Source of the DNA: Telmatospirillum sp.
GTDB taxonomy: Bacteria; Pseudomonadota; Alphaproteobacteria; Rhodospirillales; Magnetospirillaceae
Assembly (NCBI GenBank): GCA_009712185.1
Contig: WASQ01000143.1
Coordinates: forward strand, 1-64,000
Length of the DNA: 64,000 bases
Direction of reading: 5' to 3'
The position numbers and the translations under genes were made by a program. The notes beneath the pieces were generated by a model. That model was given only the letters and a program-made list of their open reading frames with translations, had not been told where the DNA came from and ran no database searches. Positions 21,778 through 30,193 of the stretch are shown here, piece by piece. The first letter of the stretch is position 1. Every line of letters starts with the position of its first letter.

Positions 21778-22509
21778 ATGCATGGACCGATTTTTGGGGA
21801 ATTCCTTGGCACGTTGGTGCTGATTCTCCTTGGTGATGGCGTTTGCGCCAACGTTACTCTGATGAAGTCGAAAGGCCAGGGCGCCGGCTACCTGACGGTG
21901 GCGGTGGCCTGGGGTCTTGCCGTCCTGTGCGGCATCTGCACCAGCGTCGCCGTTGGCGGCGTCGCCCACCTCAACAGCGCCGTCACTTTCGCCCTTGCCG
22001 TTGCCGGCAGCTTCCCTTGGGCCGATGTTCCGGCGTTCGTTGTTGCCCAGTTCGCGGGCGCCTTCGTCGGTGCAACCCTCGTGTGGCTGGTCTATCTGCC
22101 GCACTGGGCGGAAACCCCGGATCAGGCCGCCAAGCTTGGCATCTTCTGCACGGCTCCGGCCATCCGCAACATCCCGGCGAACTTCCTGACTGAGGTTATC
22201 GCCACCTGCTTCCTGGTCATCATCGGCTTTGCTTTCGGCTCGAAGGGCCTGTCCCCGACCGGACTGCCGGCCGGCTTCGGACCCTACCTCTGGGGCATGC
22301 TGATCTGGGCGTTGGGCATGGGTGTTGGTGGTCCCACGGGTTGGGCGATGAGCCCGCCGCGTGACCTGGGTCCGCGTATCGCTCACGCGGTCCTGCCAAT
22401 CGCCGGCAAGGGCGGTTCGGACTGGGGTTATGCCGCAGTTCCGGTCGTCGGGCCGCTGGTTGGTGCGGGCATCGGTGCTCTCATCTGCCTCGCGACTGGC
22501 ATTCTCTAA
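21778..22509 (+). CDS. glpF: Glycerol facilitator (MIP family) with altered NPA motifs
   Basis: 243 aa with six membrane helices and two half-helices, like other GlpF channels. Both pore signatures are changed: the first reads HLNSAVTF (Asn66-Ser67-Ala68) instead of NPA, the second AMSPPRDLGPR (Ser192-Pro193-Pro194) instead of NPA. The selectivity-filter Arg195 is kept. The frame is intact and the gene has a good ribosome site (GAAAGGGG). It should still facilitate glycerol entry given the glpK context, but pore chemistry may differ. Two tandem terminators follow. Confidence 0.92.
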   Translation: MHGPIFGEFLGTLVLILLGDGVCANVTLMKSKGQGAGYLTVAVAWGLAVLCGICTSVAVGGVAHLNSAVTFALAVAGSFPWADVPAFVVAQFAGAFVGATLVWLVYLPHWAETPDQAAKLGIFCTAPAIRNIPANFLTEVIATCFLVIIGFAFGSKGLSPTGLPAGFGPYLWGMLIWALGMGVGGPTGWAMSPPRDLGPRIAHAVLPIAGKGGSDWGYAAVPVVGPLVGAGIGALICLATGIL

Positions 22510-22523
22510 GTAAAAATCGGGTG

Positions 22524-22607
22524 CGGCGTCTCCCTGAAGGGACGCCGTTTCCCTTGCCGTCATCCAACTCCGGCGCCCGCCTCGGTGGACGCCGGAGATG
22601 GGTTTTT
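22524..22607 (+). terminator. Tandem terminators after glpF
   Basis: First: CGGCGT paired with ACGCCG (22524-22547), followed by TTTCCC. Second: CTCCGGCG (22568-22575) paired with CGCCGGAG (22590-22597), followed by ATGGG and TTTTT (22603-22607). Confidence 0.7.
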
Positions 22608-22965
22608 CAAAGAAGGAGGCTTACCCGATCGTCGGCTTTCACCCCGGCCCGTTCTTCTGGAAAACCGTCACTTTGACATTTTTTATTAATATATGTTAAA
22701 AAAAAAACGGCACCTGAACCGCTTTTATTTAGATCGTCACAAAACAAAAATTCGTTCTTTAATCGTATCTCGCAGGCATCGCAAAAATAATAACGTCCGG
22801 ATTTCGATGCCTGACTTTCATTCCTGCCGTTCGACCGGCCTCTGACCGATAACAACAGACGGACCGGAACGGCGTTGACTTAGGTTCTGTCGTGAAATAA
22901 TCGCGGCGGGTCCTTGGGGTTAATGTGGCGCTTCCGCTCCTGCGGGGTCGAACGCCGCTCGGGCT
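22608..22965. other. glpF-dhaK intergenic region with AT-rich promoter zone
   Basis: About 360 nt with no convincing gene; an 82-codon minus-strand frame has no ribosome site or domain. A candidate dhaK promoter is TTGACA (22673-22678), 17 nt, TTAAAA (22696-22701). An inverted repeat GGCATCG / CGATGCC flanks about 24 nt near 22776-22813 and might be an operator. Confidence 0.4.
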
Positions 22966-23005
22966 TAAGGGCCTGCCGATCAGGTCGTCGATCAGCAGGC
23001 CCTTA
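22966..23005 (+). promoter_or_regulatory. Perfect 11-bp leader hairpin just before the dhaK ribosome site
   Basis: TAAGGGCCTGC (22966-22976) pairs with GCAGGCCCTTA (22995-23005); after one mismatch the inner GATC (22978-22981) pairs with GATC (22990-22993). It ends 28 nt before the dhaK ATG. There is no following T-run, so it is more likely a 5' stabiliser, protein-binding site or translational control element than a terminator. Confidence 0.45.
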
Positions 23006-23033
23006 GGATCATTGGGAAAGGGAGATCGGTTCC

Positions 23034-24035
23034 ATGAAGAAACTTATCAATTCCCCTGAAAACGTCGTCCGCGAGGAACTGGAGGGGCTACAACTGGCTC
23101 ACGCAGACCGCCTGCGCGTCAGCTTTGACCCCTTCTACGTCGTCCGCCGCGACGCGCCCGTCAAGGGAAAGGTCGGGTTGCTGTCGGGGGGCGGCAGCGG
23201 TCATGAACCTCTGCATGGCGGGTTCGTCGGGCCGGGCATGCTGGATGCGGCCTGTCCCGGCCACGTTTTCACCAGCCCGACACCCGACCAGATGTTCGAG
23301 GCAGGAAAGGCGATCCACAGCGGCACCGGCGTGCTCCAGATCGTCAAGAACTACACGGGCGACGTGATGAATTTCGATCTTGCCGCCGAAATGCTGCGTG
23401 AAGAGGGGATCGCCGTCGAAAGCGTGCTGACCGACGACGACGTGGCCGTCGAAGACAGCCTCTATACGGCCGGACGCCGCGGTGTCGGGCTGACCGTCCT
23501 GATGGAGAAGCTCCTGGGGGCCGCGGCACAAAAGGGAATGCCGCTGGATCAGCTCAAGGCCCTGGGCGACAAAATTCGCGCCAGCGGCCGCAGCATGGGC
23601 ATGGCGCTGACCCCCTGCACGGTCCCCCATCTGGGCAAACCCTCGTTCGAACTGGCGGAGAACGAGATGGAGGTCGGCATCGGGATCCATGGCGAGCCCG
23701 GCCGCAAACGCATGCCTTTGACCTCGGCCGACCAGATCACAGAAATGCTGATGGAACCGGTCATCTCGGATCTCCCGTTCAGGAAAGGGGATCAGGTGAT
23801 CCTTTTCGTGAATGGCATGGGAGGGACGCCCCTGATCGAACTTTATATCGTCTACCGCAAGGCCGCCGAAATCGCCGCGCGGCACGGCCTGACGATTTCC
23901 CGCAATCTGGTTGGAAGCTATATTACCAGTCTTGAGATGGCGGGCGCCTCGATCACCATGCTGCGCGCCGATGACGCGTTGCTGGACCTTTGGGATGCGC
24001 CTGTGAACACGCCCGCCCTGCGCTGGGGGGCATAG
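23034..24035 (+). CDS. dhaK: PTS-dependent dihydroxyacetone kinase, subunit DhaK
   Basis: 333 aa. It binds dihydroxyacetone covalently as a hemiaminal through His219 (GIGIHGEPG); His57 in [13 protein letters not shown] and Asp110 in NYTGD are the other active-site residues. It receives phosphate from ADP-loaded DhaL to make DHAP. First gene of dhaKLM; ribosome site GGGAAAGGGAG. Followed 116 nt later by dhaL. Confidence 0.96.
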   Translation: MKKLINSPENVVREELEGLQLAHADRLRVSFDPFYVVRRDAPVKGKVGLLSGGGSGHEPLHGGFVGPGMLDAACPGHVFTSPTPDQMFEAGKAIHSGTGVLQIVKNYTGDVMNFDLAAEMLREEGIAVESVLTDDDVAVEDSLYTAGRRGVGLTVLMEKLLGAAAQKGMPLDQLKALGDKIRASGRSMGMALTPCTVPHLGKPSFELAENEMEVGIGIHGEPGRKRMPLTSADQITEMLMEPVISDLPFRKGDQVILFVNGMGGTPLIELYIVYRKAAEIAARHGLTISRNLVGSYITSLEMAGASITMLRADDALLDLWDAPVNTPALRWGA

Positions 24036-24151
24036 CGCAAAAACGGACAGGGCCGGACCGGCGGAGCTCTCCCCGGATGTTCCGCCGGCCCGGTCCGACC
24101 TCCGTTGCCCCCCGTTCGCCAAAGGCCTGTTTGCCAAAGGAAATCGTCACA

Positions 24152-24781
24152 ATGGATCATCTGACCCCCGCCCTCGCCCGCTCCTGGATTCTCTCGACCG
24201 CCCGGCTCATCGAACAGAACGCCCAACACCTCAGCGATCTCGACGCCGCGATCGGGGATGGCGATCACGGCGCGAACATGAGCCGCGGTTTCCAGGCGGT
24301 CGCCAAAAAGCTGGAAGGTGATGCCAAGGCCGACGATCTCGGCGCCCTGTTCAAAGTGACGGGCATGACTCTGCTGTCCACGGTCGGCGGCGCCTCCGGC
24401 CCCCTCTATGGCGGATTTTTCCTCGATCTCGGAAAACAATGCGCCAGTCGCGCCGCCCTCGACGCCAAAGACCTTGCCGACGTCCTCGACAGCGGCCTTG
24501 CCGATATCCAGCGCCGCGGCAAGGCCCAGCCCGGCGACAAGACCATGGTCGACGCCCTGGCGCCGGCCATCGCGGCGATGCGGGCGGCGGGCGACGACAT
24601 CGTCACCGCGACCCGGGCGGCGGCCGACGCGGCGCGCAATGCCGCAACCGCAACCGCCCCCCTTCTGGCCCGCAAGGGGCGGGCGAGCTATCTTGGCGAG
24701 CGCAGCATCGGACACGAGGATCCCGGGGCCAATTCCGTCGCCCTGCTTCTGGACGCCCTTGCATCCGCGACCGGGGCTTGA
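24152..24781 (+). CDS. dhaL: PTS-dependent dihydroxyacetone kinase, ADP-binding subunit DhaL
   Basis: 209 aa. The Mg-ADP-binding aspartates are in AIGDGDHGANM (Asp31 of LDAA, Asp36, Asp38); the conserved GGASGPLYGGFF and KPGDKTMVDAL-type segment (QPGDKTMVDALAPA) follow. DhaL carries ADP as a coenzyme, is rephosphorylated by DhaM and phosphorylates DhaK-bound dihydroxyacetone. The ATG at 24152, behind AAAGGAAA, matches family length; a longer frame lacks a ribosome site. Confidence 0.95.
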   Translation: MDHLTPALARSWILSTARLIEQNAQHLSDLDAAIGDGDHGANMSRGFQAVAKKLEGDAKADDLGALFKVTGMTLLSTVGGASGPLYGGFFLDLGKQCASRAALDAKDLADVLDSGLADIQRRGKAQPGDKTMVDALAPAIAAMRAAGDDIVTATRAAADAARNAATATAPLLARKGRASYLGERSIGHEDPGANSVALLLDALASATGA

Positions 24782-24792
24782 GGGGGAACCCG

Positions 24793-27309
24793 ATGATCGG
24801 TCTTGTCCTGGTCTCGCACAGCCGCGCCCTGGCGACGGCGCTCTCCCAACTTGTTCTCCAGATGACCGGACCCGACTTTCCGGTGGTCGTCGCCGCCGGT
24901 GTCGGTGACGACCATCAGGAGATCGGAACCGACGCGGTCCATATCGCGGAAGTGTTGCAACCCTTCTGCGAAGGCGATGGCGCGGTGGTGCTGATGGACC
25001 TCGGCAGCGCCGTTCTGTCGGCGCAGACGGCCCTTGAGTTGCTGGACGCGGAAGGAATCACCGGCGCCGCGGATAAGATCCGTCTTTGCGCCGCCCCGAT
25101 TGTCGAAGCGGCGATCGCCGCCGCGGTCCAGGCGAAAGCGGGCGCCTCCCTCGATGCGGTGGTGTCCGAGGCAAAAGGCGCCCTGGCCGCCAAAGCGGCC
25201 CAATTAGGCGACGACGCCCCCGCGCCGTCGGCCGGGCCGGACGGGGCGGCTGCGGCTGATGAGGCCGGGCTCACACTCGACCTGGTCATCGAAAACCCCC
25301 ATGGTCTGCATGCGAGGCCCGCGGCGACGCTGGTTCAGACCGCGGCCCGCTTCCAGGCCGATATCCGGCTGCGCAATCTGTCCAACGGACGGGGGCCCGC
25401 TCCAGCCCGCAGCATGACCGGTATCGGCCTTCTCCAGATCCGCAAGGGCGACGCCGTGCGCTTCGAGGTCAGTGGCACTGACGCCGGAACAGCCGTGGCA
25501 ACCCTGCGGGAGCTGGCGGACGCACGGTTCGGCGAGGCGGCGGACGGGTCCGAACCCGGGACTCCGGCGCCGGTCATGACGCCGACACCGGTTGGCGGTA
25601 CCGGGACGCCTCCTGTTGCGATTTCCGAAGGGATTGCCATCGGGCGCCCGCTTCCGCTGGCGTCACTGGAGGTCGACCTGCGGGACGGCCCCACGGCGAC
25701 GCCGGCCGAGGAACGGGCCCGGCTGACCGAGGCACTTCGCCAGGCGTCGGACGGCATCGGCACATCCCACATCGGATCGGGCGCGGCCACGGACATCCTG
25801 GCCGCGCAGGCATTGATCCTGTCCGATCCGGCTGTGATCGAGGCCGTGGAAACCCGGATCCTGCGGGACGGCCAATCCGCGCTGGCCGCATGGCGCGGCG
25901 AAACACAAGCGCTGGCCGACGCCTATGGCGCGATGGAGGACGACTATCTTCGGGCGCGCGCCGCCGACCTGCGGGATCTGTCAAACCGGGTCTGCCGGAT
26001 CCTGGCGGGAGTCACGGCGCCTCAAACCCTGGCTCCGGAGCCTCCGGCCATCCTTCTGGTCGACGAACTGTTGCCCGGCGACGCCATGGCCGCCGACCCG
26101 CGCCATGTTCTCGGGATCCTGGCGCGCAGCGGAAGCCCGACCGCCCATGCCGCCATCATCGCGCGGTCGCGGGGCATCCCGATGGTGGTCAGCGCCCGGG
26201 ATTGGACCGCCGCGGCCGAGGCCGAGACCGTCGCCCTCGACGGTGCCACCGGCGAGGTCTGGATCGATCCCGATGACGACGCCCGGCTTTTGATCGCAGG
26301 ACGGCAGCGCGATCACCTTGCCAGGCTCCAGGTCTTCGACAGCACGAAGCATCTTCCCGCGACCACCCTGGACGGCGTCACCATCGCCGTTTTCGCCAAT
26401 GTCGGCAATGCCACGGACGCGGCCGCGGCGACGGAGAACGGGGCGGAGGGGGTTGGACTGCTCCGGACGGAGTTTGTTTACCTGGGCCGTCAAAGCGTTC
26501 CCACCGAGGATGAACAGGTCGCCGCCCTGGACGCCGTTTTCGCCCCGCTTGGACCGGGACCGCTGGTGGTCAGGACGCCCGATATCGGCGCCGACAAGCC
26601 CCTCGCCTTTCTTCCGCAGCCCCCGGAGCACAATCCTTTCCTGGGAATCAGAGGGGTGCGGCTGTCCTTCCGCCACCCGGACTTCTTCGCTTCGAACCTG
26701 CGGGCCATTCTCCGGGCAGGCACCGGCCGGGATCTCAGAATCATGGTCCCGATGGTGACATCGCCTGACGAGATGGAGCAGGCACGGGCTCTGGCACAGG
26801 CGGCGCATCGGACACTGGAAGCGCAAGGAATACCGCATGTCTGGCCGGTCAGTCTCGGCATGATGGTCGAGGTCCCGTCCGCCGCCCTGATGGTGGAGCA
26901 GTTCTCCCGATCGGCGGACTTTTTCAGCATCGGGACCAATGATCTGACCCAATATATTCTGGCCGCCGAACGGGGAAACGCGGACCTGGACGATCTTCAG
27001 GATCCGGTTCATCCGGCCGTCTTGCAGACCATCGCCGGGATCTGCGCCGGGGCCCGGACCGCGGGGCGGCATGTCGGGGTTTGCGGCGACGCCGCCTCGG
27101 ACCCCCTGGCCGCCGCCCTGCTGATCGGTTGTGGCGTGCAGTCGCTCAGTGCGCGCGCCAATCGCGTCGGCGCGATCAAGGCGATGGTCCGCCGGACCTC
27201 GGCGGCCGTCCTTCAACGCCTCGCCGAGGAAGCCCGGCGCTGCGACACGGCGGCGCAGGTCCGCCATCTCGTCCGGGAAAGTCTCGACGCGCGGGGCGGC
27301 GTGATATGA
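24793..27309 (+). CDS. dhaM: DhaM multiphosphoryl protein: EIIA(Dha)-HPr-full-length Enzyme I
   Basis: 838 aa. Three domains follow one another: an EIIA-Man-like DhaM domain (1-130, His9 in LVSHS), an HPr domain (about 160-245, His173 in NPHGLHARP) and Enzyme I (about 272-838, phospho-His452 in GSPTAHAAI, PEP-binding GLLRTEFVY and GTNDLTQY, catalytic Cys764 in VGVCGDAAS). It carries phosphate from PEP to DhaL-ADP. E. coli DhaM has only a partial EI domain and needs general EI and HPr; here the Enzyme I part has full length, so the protein may drive DhaKL alone. AGGGGGAA precedes ATG 24793. Confidence 0.95.
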   Translation: MIGLVLVSHSRALATALSQLVLQMTGPDFPVVVAAGVGDDHQEIGTDAVHIAEVLQPFCEGDGAVVLMDLGSAVLSAQTALELLDAEGITGAADKIRLCAAPIVEAAIAAAVQAKAGASLDAVVSEAKGALAAKAAQLGDDAPAPSAGPDGAAAADEAGLTLDLVIENPHGLHARPAATLVQTAARFQADIRLRNLSNGRGPAPARSMTGIGLLQIRKGDAVRFEVSGTDAGTAVATLRELADARFGEAADGSEPGTPAPVMTPTPVGGTGTPPVAISEGIAIGRPLPLASLEVDLRDGPTATPAEERARLTEALRQASDGIGTSHIGSGAATDILAAQALILSDPAVIEAVETRILRDGQSALAAWRGETQALADAYGAMEDDYLRARAADLRDLSNRVCRILAGVTAPQTLAPEPPAILLVDELLPGDAMAADPRHVLGILARSGSPTAHAAIIARSRGIPMVVSARDWTAAAEAETVALDGATGEVWIDPDDDARLLIAGRQRDHLARLQVFDSTKHLPATTLDGVTIAVFANVGNATDAAAATENGAEGVGLLRTEFVYLGRQSVPTEDEQVAALDAVFAPLGPGPLVVRTPDIGADKPLAFLPQPPEHNPFLGIRGVRLSFRHPDFFASNLRAILRAGTGRDLRIMVPMVTSPDEMEQARALAQAAHRTLEAQGIPHVWPVSLGMMVEVPSAALMVEQFSRSADFFSIGTNDLTQYILAAERGNADLDDLQDPVHPAVLQTIAGICAGARTAGRHVGVCGDAASDPLAAALLIGCGVQSLSARANRVGAIKAMVRRTSAAVLQRLAEEARRCDTAAQVRHLVRESLDARGGVI

Positions 27310-27384
27310 CAAACCGTCATCCCGGGTAGCGCCATGGCCGGACCGGCGCCACGATCGTGCGGAACGGACGCGCCGCCCGGACGG

Positions 27385-28299
27385 TCAGACGCCGGCCATG
27401 CCCTCGCCCATGTCGCCTTGCCGAGCCGCCGCACGGCCGTCTCCCGGCCCGCCGGCGCTGTGCACGGCGACCCCGTGCGCGGCCAGCATCTCCAGAAAAT
27501 CGCGCGGCAGCTCGCCATCCGTGAACAGCGCGTCAAGCAAAGAGACATGGCCCAGCTTCACCATCGCCCGGCGGCCGAACTTGGTGTGGTCGGTGGCCAG
27601 AAAGACCTGCCGGGCATTGGCGATGATGGCCTGAGCAACCTTGACCTCGCGATAATCGAAATCAAGCAGGGTCCCGTCCGGGTCGATCCCGGAAATGCCG
27701 ATGATCCCGTAATCGACCTTGAACTGATTGATGAAATCCACCGTGGCTTCGCCGACCACCGCCATATCGTGGCGTCGCAGCCGTCCGCCTGCGACGGTAA
27801 TTTCGAAGTCCTGGCCCTGACTGAGCAGCATCGCGACATTGAGATTATTGGTGACGATCCGCAATCCGCGATGTCCGGTCAGCGCGCGTGCGACCGCCTC
27901 CGTGGTCGTGCCGATGTTGAGAAACAGGGACGCCCCATCGGGAATATGGTCTGCCACCAGCCGGCCGATCCGTTCCTTCTCCTCGCGCATCAGTTCGCAA
28001 CGCGCGCTGTAGTCGATATTGCGCGTATTGGTGGGCAGGCTCGCCCCACCGTGATAGCGCCGGAGAATCCCCCGCAGGCACAGCATATTGATGTCGCGCC
28101 GGATCGTCTGCGGGGTGACGCCCAACGACCCGGCAAGACCGTCGATACTGACAAAGCCGTCGGTCTCGGCCTTCTCGACGATCGACGCCTGACGACGGTT
28201 CAGTCCGGTCGGCGGAAAGGAAAGAGAATCCCTGCTGTTCAACGATTCTGCCTGTTCCAATGTTGCGGGAGGGTCCGCCGGCAAAGGCGGGGCGGTCAC
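27385..28299 (-). CDS. glpR: DeoR-family transcriptional regulator, probable GlpR
   Basis: 304 aa, longer than usual because of about 32 unconserved N-terminal residues after a GTG start. The helix-turn-helix follows (LNRRQASIVEKAETDGFVSIDGLAGSLGV, TPQTIRRDI, GILRRYHGGA), then the DeoR sugar-phosphate sensor fold (SLFLNIGTTTEAVARAL, VTNNLNVAMLL). It is convergent with dhaM and divergent from glpD. GlpR proteins repress glp genes and are released by glycerol 3-phosphate; that role is inferred from family and context. No better start codon exists downstream before the HTH. Confidence 0.9.
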   Translation of the reverse strand: MTAPPLPADPPATLEQAESLNSRDSLSFPPTGLNRRQASIVEKAETDGFVSIDGLAGSLGVTPQTIRRDINMLCLRGILRRYHGGASLPTNTRNIDYSARCELMREEKERIGRLVADHIPDGASLFLNIGTTTEAVARALTGHRGLRIVTNNLNVAMLLSQGQDFEITVAGGRLRRHDMAVVGEATVDFINQFKVDYGIIGISGIDPDGTLLDFDYREVKVAQAIIANARQVFLATDHTKFGRRAMVKLGHVSLLDALFTDGELPRDFLEMLAAHGVAVHSAGGPGDGRAAARQGDMGEGMAGV

Positions 28300-28318
28300 T
28301 CTAATACCAAATCGTGGA

Positions 28319-28332
28319 GATCGGAACCGATC
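28319..28332. promoter_or_regulatory. Palindrome next to the glpR start
   Basis: GATCGGAACCGATC is a perfect 14-bp palindrome 19 bp upstream of the glpR GTG. Its position suits autoregulation or a leader hairpin, but no binding consensus was matched. Confidence 0.35.
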
Positions 28333-28407
28333 ACCATGTCCTCAAACGTCTCCGAACGGAAAAATCATAAATAAAATAAGGTTATTACCCAACCATCCTC
28401 CTGTTCA

Positions 28408-28445
28408 TTTTTTTTCGTAATTTTTCATTTTGGCCTTTTTTTCGT
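28408..28445. promoter_or_regulatory. T-rich direct repeats upstream of glpD (candidate GlpR sites)
   Basis: Two copies of TTTTTTTCGT (ending at 28418 and 28445, 27 bp apart) lie in an AT-rich block in the glpR-glpD gap. The TTCG core resembles half-sites reported for GlpR-type operators; this is context-based inference. Confidence 0.35.
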
Positions 28446-28526
28446 GATGATAATATCCAAATAGAAAATCACTCATCGAATGACAACCACCAAGCCTCGC
28501 TTATTTCAGAGGTCATGAGGACCGGT

Positions 28527-30140
28527 ATGCGACATCACCGTCTTGACGCGCTGCGAACCAACGAACTCTTCGACATCCTGGTCATCGGGGGCGGGGCCAC
28601 CGGTTGCGGGATCGCGGTGGATGCCGCAACCCGCGGCCTCAAGGTCGCGCTGGTGGAACGCAACGACTTCGCCGAGGGAACCAGCAGCCGCAGCACCAAG
28701 ATGGTGCATGGCGGCGTCCGCTACCTGGAAGCCGCCATCAAGCGACTGGACAAGGCTCAGTACACGCTGGTGCGGGAGGGATTGCACGAACGCGGCGCTT
28801 TCCTGCGTAACGCGCCCCACCTGTCCAACCGCGTCCCGCTGGTCACGCCGCTTTACTCCTGGATGGAGGTCCCCTATGTCTTCGCGGGCCTCAAGCTTTA
28901 CGACCTTCTGGCCGGATCACAGAACATCGGCCACAGCAGCCTGATCAGCCGCGCCGAAGCCTTGCGCCGTTTCCCCTTCCTGAAGGCGGATGGCCTGAAG
29001 GCGGGCGTCGTCTACTACGACGGCCAGTTCGTCGATGCGCGCATGGCGATCGCGCTCGCCAAAACCGCGGAGGATGCCGGTGCCGCGGTCGCCAACCATG
29101 TCGCGGTGACGGCCCTGATCCACGACACCGACCGCCGGGTTGCCGGCGCCGAGGTGGAGGACCGCCTGACGGGCGATCGCTGGACGATCCGGGCCCGCGC
29201 CGTGATCAACGCCACCGGTCCTTATGCCGACGCGATCTGTCGCATGGACGATCCGGCGGCGCAGCCGATCCTCAAAGTCAGCTCCGGCATTCATATCGTT
29301 CTCGACAAACGGTTCGTGCCCCCGGACACGGGCATGCTGATCCCCAAGACCGACGACGGTCGCGTCCTGTTCATCCTGCCCTGGCAGGGTCACGCGCTGA
29401 TCGGCACCACCGACGAACCCGCCACGGTCTCGGAACATCCGAAGCCGGAGGCTGCGGATATTGCCTATCTGCTGAACCATATCCGGCGATATTTCAATGT
29501 CGCGGTCAGCGAAAGCGATATCAAGTCGGTCTGGTCGGGTATCCGCCCGCTGGTCTTCGACCCCAAGGCCAAGGATACGTCGCAACTGGCCCGCGACCAT
29601 GTGATCATCGAGTCGATGTCCGGGCTGGTCACGATTTCAGGCGGGAAATGGACGACCTACCGCCTGATGAGCGAACAGGCCGTCGATCGCGCCATTTCGG
29701 TCGCCCATCTGTCACCGGTCCGGCCCTGTTGCACCCACCATCTGAAACTTTGGGGCGGTGCCGGATACCGTGAGGACGGCGACCGCGTCCTCGTTCGGGA
29801 TTACGGCCTGGAGGCCGATGTCGCGCGCCACCTCAACCGCATCTATGGCGACCGCGCGTCCGACGTCGCCGCCCTGGCGGCCAGCGGTGCCGGGGCCCGC
29901 CTGCATCCCGCGCACCCTTATATCGAGGCGGAAGTTCTCTATGCGGTGAGGGAGGAGGCCGCCGTCCATGCCGCCGATGTCCTGGTCCGGCGCATGACGC
30001 TGGCCCATGTGGACCGCCCCGCCGCGCTTGCCGCCCTGCCGCGCGTCGTCGCCATCATGACCGACGCCCTCGGCTGGTCGGATCACGATCGCGAGGTCGA
30101 GGAATCGCGTGCGAGGGAACGACTGGAAGAGGCCATCTGA
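28527..30140 (+). CDS. glpD: Aerobic FAD-dependent glycerol-3-phosphate dehydrogenase
   Basis: 537 aa from ATG 28527. N-terminal FAD motif LFDILVIGGGATGCGIAVDAATRG, TSSRSTKMVHGGVRYLE, and the VTISGGKWTTYRLMSEQAVD C-terminal FAD contact; a DAO-C helical domain closes the protein. It oxidises glycerol 3-phosphate to DHAP and reduces ubiquinone. GAGG stands 6 nt before this ATG but only 2 nt before an ATG at 28515, so 28527 is preferred. Unlike GlpA it has no Fe-S tail. Divergent from glpR. Confidence 0.97.
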   Translation: MRHHRLDALRTNELFDILVIGGGATGCGIAVDAATRGLKVALVERNDFAEGTSSRSTKMVHGGVRYLEAAIKRLDKAQYTLVREGLHERGAFLRNAPHLSNRVPLVTPLYSWMEVPYVFAGLKLYDLLAGSQNIGHSSLISRAEALRRFPFLKADGLKAGVVYYDGQFVDARMAIALAKTAEDAGAAVANHVAVTALIHDTDRRVAGAEVEDRLTGDRWTIRARAVINATGPYADAICRMDDPAAQPILKVSSGIHIVLDKRFVPPDTGMLIPKTDDGRVLFILPWQGHALIGTTDEPATVSEHPKPEAADIAYLLNHIRRYFNVAVSESDIKSVWSGIRPLVFDPKAKDTSQLARDHVIIESMSGLVTISGGKWTTYRLMSEQAVDRAISVAHLSPVRPCCTHHLKLWGGAGYREDGDRVLVRDYGLEADVARHLNRIYGDRASDVAALAASGAGARLHPAHPYIEAEVLYAVREEAAVHAADVLVRRMTLAHVDRPAALAALPRVVAIMTDALGWSDHDREVEESRARERLEEAI

Positions 30141-30160
30141 CCGGCGATCACGGGGCGGCA

Positions 30161-30193
30161 TGAACGCGGCACCCGGTCAGGCCGCCGCGTTCA
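30161..30193. terminator. Hairpin between convergent glpD and lacI-type gene
   Basis: TGAACGCGG (30161-30169) pairs with CCGCGTTCA (30185-30193), 21 nt after the glpD stop and overlapping the stop codon of the convergent regulator. There is no T-run in either direction, so it is probably a bidirectional or mRNA-end structure. Confidence 0.4.

Noticed and set aside
22607-22855. 82-codon minus-strand frame between glpF and dhaK
   Set aside because: No ribosome site, starts in GC-rich and ends in terminator sequence, no domain; overlaps the likely dhaK promoter.
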